NCBI GenBank assembly: GCA_021815245.1
Contig: JAKAHF010000019.1
Coordinates: 1-11,705 of the forward strand
Reading direction: 5' to 3'
DNA from: Actinomycetes bacterium
GTDB taxonomy: Bacteria > Actinomycetota > Thermoleophilia > RBG-16-64-13
DNA length: 11,705 nt
Made by a program: the position numbers and the translations under genes. The notes beneath the pieces were generated by a model. It made no database searches. It worked only from the letters and a program-made list of their open reading frames with translations, and had not been told where the DNA came from. Of this stretch, positions 1-4,624 are shown piece after piece; the stretch's first letter is position 1, and each line of letters begins with the position of its first letter.

Positions 1-296
1 CCGATCGGGGTGTTCCGTTCTACCGCAACGGCGAGTTCGCCGGCTTCATCGGCAGTTGCGCGGATATCGACGAGAAGATCCAGGCGAGACTCGAGCTGGC
101 GGCGGCACATGAGGCCGAGCTGAGGCGGCTCCAGGGACTCCTCCCGATCTGCTCCCACTGCAAGCGCATTCGAGACGACCAGGGCAGCTGGCACGAAGTC
201 GAGAAGTATCTCCGTGACCACTCCGAGGCGGAGTTCAGTCACGGGGTATGCCCAGATTGCATGAAGTCCAAGTACGCGGAACTGCGAGGCGGCTGA
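1..296 (+). CDS. C-terminal end of a PAS-type sensor protein with a double-CxxC tail (5' end outside window)
   Basis: The frame is open from the left edge (first full codon at base 3) to TGA at 294-296, giving 97 visible residues. Visible residues 14-30 (GFIGSCADIDEKIQARL) resemble the last strand of a PAS/PAC domain. A short helix follows and then the tail LLPICSHCKRIRDDQGSWHE, with the pair C50/C53 and a second pair C83/C86 (CPDC). This tail is a recurrent C-terminal module on bacterial PAS and histidine-kinase signalling proteins. The two CxxC pairs suggest metal binding or redox sensing, which is inference. The output domain, if any, lies outside the window, so kinase, cyclase or stand-alone sensor cannot be decided. 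A strong match in module and reading frame, but only a partial gene. Confidence 0.85.
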   Translation, partial: DRGVPFYRNGEFAGFIGSCADIDEKIQARLELAAAHEAELRRLQGLLPICSHCKRIRDDQGSWHEVEKYLRDHSEAEFSHGVCPDCMKSKYAELRGG

Positions 297-432
297 ACCG
301 CTCGCGTGGCCGACGCCCCTCGCACACGGAGAGCCCGGCTGCAAAATGGCGCAGAAGGGCGCATGATAGATACATGCAGTCATACCGTAACCGACTGGGA
401 ACGAGGCAAGCCCAAACCGAGGAGGAAAAGGG

Positions 433-765
433 ATGACTTACGCAAGAGTAGTTCTGGCGGGATTCGTAGGCGGGCTGGTGGCGATAGTAGTCTACCTGGC
501 CTGGAAGGCGTCGAAGGAGACCGGCAAGAGCATTCCGGCTTCGATCGTGGACGTGCCGAAGGAGGCTCAGCAGGTTGCGTCGGACGTGCGTGTCAAGGCG
601 ACGGACGCGCGATTGAAGGCCCTCGAGAAGGCCGCCGCGGAGTGGGAGGCCGTCAAAGAGAAGGAAGTCGCTCTCGCGAAGCACCTGCCCGGCAGACGCG
701 GCGCCACAGAGACCACCGAAGAGACGGTCTCGACCGACGGAGGTCAGCCGGCCGCGGCTCTCTAG
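433..765 (+). CDS. Small single-pass membrane protein with a long amphipathic helix (YtxH-like)
   Basis: This is a 110-residue protein starting at ATG 433, preceded by a near-perfect Shine-Dalgarno AGGAGG at 420-425 with 7-base spacing, which fixes the start. Residues 5-24 form one hydrophobic helix. They are followed by Lys-rich residues, and residues 41-83 are rich in Ala, Lys, Glu and Val with the look of a long amphipathic or coiled-coil helix. The tail (from about 86) is polar and low-complexity. The plan is like YtxH-type or similar gas-vesicle/stress-associated small proteins: an N-terminal anchor and a cytoplasmic helix. No catalytic motif is visible and the function is unknown. It lies 136 bases after the PAS-protein stop on the same strand, so it probably has its own promoter, though I see no convincing -35/-10 pair. 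Confidence 0.75.
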   Translation: MTYARVVLAGFVGGLVAIVVYLAWKASKETGKSIPASIVDVPKEAQQVASDVRVKATDARLKALEKAAAEWEAVKEKEVALAKHLPGRRGATETTEETVSTDGGQPAAAL

Positions 766-857
766 TCTCTAGGAACGAGCGACAGCTGCCCGCACGATCG
801 AGGACTGCACAGCCGGCGCGACCTCGCCGCACCGCACAAGAAACCATCCGAGAGATT

Positions 858-875
858 CCGTCCGCGCACGGACGG
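858..875. terminator. Perfect hairpin between convergent genes, possible terminator
   Basis: CCGTCCG (858-864), a 4-base loop CGCA, and CGGACGG (869-875) make a perfect 7-bp GC-rich stem. It lies in the gap between the plus-strand membrane-protein gene (stop at 765) and the minus-strand zinc-ribbon gene (stop at 963). That is where a bidirectional terminator would sit. There is no T-run on either side, so an intrinsic terminator is not proven. Confidence 0.35.
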
Positions 876-900
876 CGGTCGCGTGCTGCTAGAAACCATG

Positions 901-939
901 ATGCCGCAGGCGGGACGCGAACCCACATGGGCGTAGCCC
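901..939 (-). repeat. Degraded 3' fragment of tRNA-Leu, candidate attachment-site remnant
   Basis: The 39 bases at 901-939 match 4439-4477, the 3' part of the intact tRNA-Leu(UAA), at 34 positions and in the same orientation. Read on the minus strand, the fragment covers the variable-arm hairpin (GGGC-TAC-GCCC), the T-arm, the 3' acceptor strand and the discriminator A, and it stops where the anticodon stem would begin. The 5' half is absent: I find no matching acceptor strand (CTGCGGC on plus) over the next 80 bases. The T-loop reads TTCGCGT, so the invariant A58 is changed to C. It is therefore not a functional tRNA. A 3' tRNA fragment in direct orientation is what remains at the distal end of an element integrated at a tRNA 3' end. 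An old tandem tRNA duplication is the alternative. Confidence 0.75.
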
Positions 940-962
940 AAAGCAGGCTGGTCTACTCCGAC

Positions 963-1358
963 CTAGCTGCACTCGCCGATACCGATTACGAGAAGAGACA
1001 GCAGGGTCGCCGTAGAGAGAATCGCGCCGATCCAAGCGGAACGCCTGGTCGTGTTCCCTTGGATGAGCCCGGTGAGACCGAGCAAGAATGCCGCCGCCGC
1101 CCCGATACCACCTAGGATCATGATACCCGCCGCTGCCGCGCCAGTTCCTGTTTCCCCAGTGTTCAGCATGAGTATGGCGAAACCGAGGGCGACTACTGGA
1201 GCCGATACTATCCCCGTCGCCAAAGAAGCAGTCCCGAACCCAGAGCTTTCCGGGGGCTTCTGGAGCGAGGCGCCGCAGACCACGCAGGAAAGCTCCCCCT
1301 GCGGATTGCAGTGGCCGCACGAACGACAGAACCGGTCTTGCATGGTCATGCCCCCCAA
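963..1358 (-). CDS. Zinc-ribbon protein with three membrane helices (DUF4190-like)
   Basis: The protein has 131 residues. At the N-terminus C11-x2-C14 and C25-x2-C28 form a zinc-ribbon (CRSCGHCN then SCVVCG), expected to be cytoplasmic. Three hydrophobic stretches follow at about 46-66, 74-98 and 107-127. The Gly/Ala-rich helices and the basic loop GNTTRRSAWIGAIL resemble DUF4190-type small membrane proteins, which often carry such a ribbon. No enzyme motif is present and the role is unknown. The start is uncertain. TTG at 1356-1358 has AGGTGA seven bases upstream (1366-1371), while ATG at 1341-1343 has a G-run (1351-1356) seven bases upstream; the ribbon is intact either way. The sequence AGTCACC occurs twice, at 1364-1370 and 1375-1381, overlapping this region at 11-base spacing. 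The stop lies 23 bases from the tRNA-Leu fragment, placing the gene just inside the putative island. Confidence 0.8.
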   Translation of the reverse strand: MGGMTMQDRFCRSCGHCNPQGELSCVVCGASLQKPPESSGFGTASLATGIVSAPVVALGFAILMLNTGETGTGAAAAGIMILGGIGAAAAFLLGLTGLIQGNTTRRSAWIGAILSTATLLSLLVIGIGECS

Positions 1359-1711
1359 GCATCAGTCACCTGCGAGTCACCCCTTCTGCACGTCTAGTAT
1401 CGGACGGCTGCCGAGACTGCTGAAGAGTAGAATTCTCTTGCGGTGTGAAGCGAGCTCGACCCCTCAAGGGTCTTTTCCCAACCCATTCACGCGCTCTTGG
1501 GCCGGCGTCCTGGGCGGTGGTCGCCAGATGCGCCACCTGGCTGCTCGACTACCTCCACCGTCTGGCGGGATCTGCCACGTCTCCTGCTCTGCCTCGTCAT
1601 CGTGATAGGCACCGTCGCTGTGGCTCTGGCCGTGGTCGGCGCGAGACGTCGAGACAGCCACGGCGGTGTGTGCAAATGCGGGACCGGCATGCCGGCCTCG
1701 AGAGCGGCGAT
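1359..1711. other. 353-base gap between zinc-ribbon and phosphoesterase genes
   Basis: There is no strongly supported gene here. Three structures are visible. A small plus-strand hairpin GACCC-CTCAA-GGGTC is followed by TTTT (1458-1476), a weak intrinsic-terminator shape with no obvious gene to serve. A 7-bp inverted repeat lies at 1629-1635 and 1658-1664 (GCCGTGG/CCACGGC). A perfect 12-base palindrome CCGGCATGCCGG sits at 1684-1695, just after the phosphoesterase stop, where it could fold at the 3' end of that transcript. Two weak open frames are treated separately: a plus-strand one with a membrane-like segment, and a minus-strand one whose GTG overlaps the phosphoesterase stop. Confidence 0.5.
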
Positions 1712-1733
1712 TCACCCGCAGACGCCGAAGTAG
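1497..1733 (+). CDS. Doubtful small membrane-protein frame
   Basis: This is an open frame of 78 codons from TTG at 1497 to TAG at 1731-1733. About residues 27-50 read LPRLLLCLVIVIGTVAVALA and on, a convincing single membrane helix written with G/C-ending codons, followed by Arg residues and a CxC pair (VCKCG). Against it, there is no ATG/GTG start before the helix and no Shine-Dalgarno before the TTG. It also overlaps the 3' end of the phosphoesterase gene on the other strand by 22 bases. It could be a real small protein, the remnant of a larger membrane protein, or chance. Confidence 0.2.
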   Translation: MGRRPGRWSPDAPPGCSTTSTVWRDLPRLLLCLVIVIGTVAVALAVVGARRRDSHGGVCKCGTGMPASRAAIHPQTPK

Positions 1734-4132
1734 TACGTCAGGGCCTTCGCCGCCGCCGGCGTGAACAGCGGAAACGCCGCGACGTACTTACCTTTGTCGT
1801 CCTTCTTGAAGTAGTCGTCGTAGTAGTTCCGCACGAAGTCCTTCGCCTTCTGCTGTCCGGGCGCCGCCGAAGCGCTGATCTCGCACAGCCGCTTCACGTC
1901 CCAGTCGAAGAGACGGATCTCGTCGTCGTCGAACTTGGGGGCCTCGCTGGGTCGCACCGAGGGCATTTCGACCCTTTCCTTCTCTCGGCTCCCTTTCTGG
2001 AAGATGTCCCAGGATTCACTCGCCTTGGGGGCGACGCCTTCTCCGAACACCCGCCTCAGGTAGTCGTGAGAGATCAGCGCCACCGGCTGCCGAACGATGA
2101 AGCTCTTGTCCTCGTCCATGGCGATCTCGCCGTCGAGTAGGTAGTCGCCTGGAGCCAGCTCGAAGTTGTACACCTGGATGACCTCGGCGGCCAACTCGGT
2201 CAGGTTGAAGCAGACGAGCAGTCCCTCGTTGTGATGCGTCCTGCGGGTATCCCGGTCGATGATGTGCAGGTCGACCGGAAGGCTGTCGGCCAAGCGATAC
2301 TTCACTGCCGCTTCCGCCGTTTCCCGCGACCACCGGGCGGGCTCCAGGTTGAGCCCGTCGGCCCGATTGCGCAGCTCCAGATGCTCTTCGGAAAACTCCT
2401 CGGCCCTTTCGCACAACTCCTGAGCAAGGGCGAGGTTGTCGCTGAGGAAGACGCGAGGCGTGCAGCGCAGGCCCGCGACCGGCTCGTACGGCAGCACCAG
2501 GATTTCCTCCAGAAACTCACGAAGGAGGGCGTAGTTGGGATGATTCAGCTCGCCCACGCTCTCTGAGGCGCCCAGAGCGAGATTCCATCCGATGGGTTGG
2601 ATGTCGCGGAAGAAGAACGGGGTCCATAGCGCTCTCTCGCGCTCGCCCTGAAAGTGCACCACCGGCAGCACTCCCCCGGAGCACCAGCGCATGCGCATGT
2701 GGATGTTCAACTCGATGGTCATCTCAGCATCATCGTGGCCGCTCATGAACTCGTGCACACGCTCATCGGTCTCGCGCGCCCACTTGGCAGCCGCTTTGGA
2801 ACCCAGGTCGTGGCGCACGAGTTCGTTCTTGCCCGCCGTATTGAACACGCCGTGCACGGCACCTTGCCGGTCGATCGTCACTGTCGTCTTGCCGCCCGTG
2901 CGCCTGAGGACGATCGGCCGCGTCAAAAGCTCGGAAGCGAACGCCTGCCCGTGCCGGGGATGCGGATGCGATGGATGAAAGACCCACTCCCACGGCGCGA
3001 TGAGCGGTGTGTTCACGGGCGTTCTCAGCTTGATCTTGCGCGGCTTGGTCCTGCCAAGGCGATCCAGAAGCCCGTCGGGCCCAGGGTCGGGCCCGAGGTC
3101 CCAGACGCGGTTGTGATCGATCTTGGCTCTGGGTCGGAACCACAAGGTGCCGCTCAGGGGCCGGCCATGGCAGGCCAGTTCGCCGATGGTGTATCCGTGC
3201 GTACGGTAGACCGTCTGGTCGACGTGCTCGAGGCCGAACAGCGACCGGCCGATCCACTGCAGAGGCAGCCTATGCTGGCCGCCACTGAGTATCTCGAGCG
3301 ACTCGGGCACGTGCAGGTGACCGCACAGATGCAGATAGAACTTATCCAAGCCGTTCATCGCTAGCGCCGACTGGCTCGATGGGTGCAGCCATTGCAGCGG
3401 ATGATGCGTAAGCAAGACGCACCCGTGGTGGGCGTTGGCCCATTCCACCCAATCGGACCCGCACACATCGTTCAGCTGACGCAGGCCCACCACGACCCTC
3501 CCATGCTGATCCTTGTCGGTCAATTGGAGAAACGCGCTGCTCAACCCCACGAAGCCCAGCTCCCACCCGTTCTTTATGAAGGTGAAGGAGAAGTCGCCCG
3601 GCAGCAGCCCGTCTCTGATGCCCGCCGGACGATAGGGCGCCGTGTTCCACCACTCGGCATAGGGGGCGTACGCCGAGGCCACGGTCGCACGGTAGGGGTT
3701 CACAGACCCCGGGCAGTCATCCCAGAAGCACCGCTCCACGTCAGGGTCGTCGTGCCAACGCTCCAGCACCTTGACCACCGGATCGGTGGGCGAAGGCCAC
3801 CTCAGGTCGTGATTGCCCGGTACGGCGAGAAGAACGGGCAGAGTCTCCTGGCCGGAGAAGCACCTGTCCCACAGCTTGTCGAGCACGTCGTTGACATTCG
3901 CGTACTCCGGCCACACTGGAGGCCCAATCGACGCCGGCGACCCTCCGCCGGAGTAGGCAAGGTCGCCGGTGAAGAGCACGAGATCGATAGGGAGCCTCCG
4001 GCAAAGGGTCTCCAGGTCTTCGAAGAGCCTGTCCTTCGCAAACGGCCACATCCACTTCTGACGGGGAGCCCCCATGTGCAGATCGGTCAGATGAAGCCAG
4101 CGAATGAAGGTCGTTTCGTTTCGCGCGCCCAT
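1712..4132 (-). CDS. Calcineurin-like metallophosphoesterase fused to a Nudix-like C-terminal domain
   Basis: The protein has 806 residues. Residues 10-330 hold all calcineurin-like phosphoesterase motifs: D17-x-H19 (LTDLH), G56-D57 (FTGDLAYSG), G106-N-H-D109 (PGNHD), H243 (LLTHHP) and G271-H-x-H274 (CGHLH). These bind two metals and hydrolyse phosphoesters, so the site looks intact. A linker (about 330-470) leads to a second domain (about 475-700). There RDIQPIGWNLALGASES, a GEL segment and REFLEE (538-543) follow the strand order of a Nudix fold. The Nudix box is degenerate: the usual first Gly and first Glu are not in register, so activity is uncertain. The C-terminal 100 residues are unrecognised. 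No signal peptide or membrane helix is seen, so it is probably cytoplasmic. ATG 4130-4132 leaves only nine residues before the first motif; GGAGGGGG at 4145-4152 is the likely ribosome site, though 12 bases away. The substrate is unknown; nucleotides or nucleic acid are inferred. Confidence 0.85.
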   Translation of the reverse strand: MGARNETTFIRWLHLTDLHMGAPRQKWMWPFAKDRLFEDLETLCRRLPIDLVLFTGDLAYSGGGSPASIGPPVWPEYANVNDVLDKLWDRCFSGQETLPVLLAVPGNHDLRWPSPTDPVVKVLERWHDDPDVERCFWDDCPGSVNPYRATVASAYAPYAEWWNTAPYRPAGIRDGLLPGDFSFTFIKNGWELGFVGLSSAFLQLTDKDQHGRVVVGLRQLNDVCGSDWVEWANAHHGCVLLTHHPLQWLHPSSQSALAMNGLDKFYLHLCGHLHVPESLEILSGGQHRLPLQWIGRSLFGLEHVDQTVYRTHGYTIGELACHGRPLSGTLWFRPRAKIDHNRVWDLGPDPGPDGLLDRLGRTKPRKIKLRTPVNTPLIAPWEWVFHPSHPHPRHGQAFASELLTRPIVLRRTGGKTTVTIDRQGAVHGVFNTAGKNELVRHDLGSKAAAKWARETDERVHEFMSGHDDAEMTIELNIHMRMRWCSGGVLPVVHFQGERERALWTPFFFRDIQPIGWNLALGASESVGELNHPNYALLREFLEEILVLPYEPVAGLRCTPRVFLSDNLALAQELCERAEEFSEEHLELRNRADGLNLEPARWSRETAEAAVKYRLADSLPVDLHIIDRDTRRTHHNEGLLVCFNLTELAAEVIQVYNFELAPGDYLLDGEIAMDEDKSFIVRQPVALISHDYLRRVFGEGVAPKASESWDIFQKGSREKERVEMPSVRPSEAPKFDDDEIRLFDWDVKRLCEISASAAPGQQKAKDFVRNYYDDYFKKDDKGKYVAAFPLFTPAAAKALTYYFGVCG

Positions 4133-4151
4133 ATCCTTGAGCCACCCCCTC

Positions 4152-4168
4152 CGCGCAACTTGTGCGCG
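4152..4168 (-). promoter_or_regulatory. Hairpin abutting the phosphoesterase ribosome-binding site
   Basis: CGCGCA (4152-4157), loop ACTTG and TGCGCG (4163-4168) form a perfect 6-bp stem in the leader of the phosphoesterase mRNA. It shares its edge with the GGAGGGGG ribosome site (4145-4152). It could tune translation, or it could be chance in GC-rich sequence. Confidence 0.25.
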
Positions 4169-4201
4169 ACGCTCCCGCTATCTGCTCCGCGACACCTCTC
4201 C

Positions 4202-4230
4202 AGCATACGAAGAAGGCATGGAGAGCACAA
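4202..4230 (-). promoter_or_regulatory. Candidate sigma-70-type promoter for the phosphoesterase gene
   Basis: On the minus strand TTGTGC (4225-4230) and TATGCT (4202-4207) are separated by exactly 17 bases, matching three and four of six consensus positions. The predicted start lies about 60 bases before the ATG. This is a sequence match only; such pairs occur by chance. Confidence 0.35.
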
Positions 4231-4316
4231 TAGGGTCGGTGGCCCTTGCCCCGCTACTGGATCGACGCCTTGAACGTCCCCGAGATCCCGCTCCACCTGT
4301 ACTTATCGTAGAAGGT

Positions 4317-4340
4317 GCCCGACACCAGGCCCGACACCAG
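4317..4340. repeat. Perfect 12-base tandem duplication downstream of tRNA-Leu
   Basis: Two exact adjacent copies of GCCCGACACCAG lie about 100 bases from the tRNA 3' end, on the side of the putative island. On the minus strand the duplication adds a second LVSG tetrapeptide to an open frame. Slippage is the simplest origin. A role as an integrase arm site is possible but unsupported. Confidence 0.6.
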
Positions 4341-4439
4341 GGTGTCGCTGAGCGGCGTGATCGGAATGACACCTGGTAAAACGCCGGGAATCGCCCGTTG
4401 TCGACCGGCATCCGTCCGGTTCCCCCTGCAAATCCCCCA

Positions 4440-4521
4440 TGCCGGAGGCGGGACTCGAACCCGCACGGGCATAGCCCTACGGTGTTTAAGACCGTTGCGT
4501 CTGCCATTTCGCCACTCCGGC
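4440..4521 (-). tRNA. tRNA-Leu (anticodon UAA)
   Basis: The 82-base gene folds as a class II tRNA. The acceptor stem is GCCGGAG (4515-4521) with CTCCGGC (4441-4447) and discriminator A at 4440. The D-arm pairs GCG with CGC. The anticodon stem ACGGT/ACCGT closes the loop CTTAAAC, placing anticodon UAA at 4486-4488. The long variable arm GGGC-TAT-GCCC is the leucine/serine-type hallmark. The T-arm is GCGGG-TTCGAGT-CCCGC (4448-4464). CCA is not encoded, as the next bases read TGG. The tRNA reads UUA, the rarest leucine codon in GC-rich genomes, and corresponds to the bldA tRNA of streptomycetes. It lies 103 bases after the histidine-kinase stop, on the same strand. I see no clear promoter in that gap. 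Confidence 0.97.
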
Positions 4522-4601
4522 TGGGTCACTCTCCCGACCTGGCTTCGCCGATGGGCGAGCTGGTCTTCGGGTGCGCCTATCGGTCTACGTTAGCACGCAC
4601 C

Positions 4602-4619
4602 TGCGCCTCTCCGGGCGCA
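4602..4619 (-). terminator. Weak hairpin just after the histidine-kinase stop
   Basis: TGCGCC (4602-4607), a 6-base loop and GGCGCA (4614-4619) make a 6-bp GC-rich stem a few bases beyond the kinase stop at 4625. It is placed as a terminator would be, but no T-run follows on the minus strand. It may instead be read through into the tRNA. Confidence 0.25.
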
Positions 4620-4624
4620 CTCGG

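Larger units (their letters stand above)
4133..4439. other. Gap between tRNA-Leu and the phosphoesterase gene, with a tandem repeat
   Basis: No supported gene is present. A minus-strand frame stays open through the tRNA and down to TAG at 4254-4256. Its last 40 or so codons read plausibly as protein (GTFYDKYRWSGISGTFKASI), so this may be a gene-end remnant, but no start or family is recognised. Inside it GCCCGACACCAG occurs twice in perfect tandem (4317-4328, 4329-4340). The second copy ends in a hairpin CGACAC-CAGG-GTGTCG (4332-4347), which might also end tRNA transcription. No T-run follows. Confidence 0.4.

Noticed and set aside
901..985. A second intact tRNA-Leu at the left copy
   Set aside because: No 5' acceptor strand, D-arm or anticodon arm follows the 3' half, and the T-loop A58 is lost.
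306..1115. 269-codon plus-strand open frame
   Set aside because: Arg/Gly-rich translation with no domain. It covers the 433-765 gene in another frame, where a near-perfect ribosome site and a membrane helix support the shorter gene.
889..1362. Minus-strand 157-codon frame overlapping the zinc-ribbon gene
   Set aside because: It is the shadow of the zinc-ribbon gene in another frame. Its C-terminal FASRLRHHGF only reflects the tRNA-Leu fragment, as the similar peptide near 4440 reflects the real tRNA.
1458..1476. Intrinsic terminator on the plus strand (GACCC-CTCAA-GGGTC-TTTT)
   Set aside because: The stem is only 5 bp and the nearest plus-strand gene ends almost 700 bases upstream, so no transcript clearly needs it.
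2654..4273. Long plus-strand open frames opposite the phosphoesterase gene
   Set aside because: They are antisense shadows typical of GC-rich DNA; the minus strand carries all the metal-binding motifs.
940..4430. Integrase, transposase or CRISPR array inside the putative island
   Set aside because: No recombinase motif is found in any frame and no regularly spaced repeats are present; the island call rests only on the tRNA repeat.
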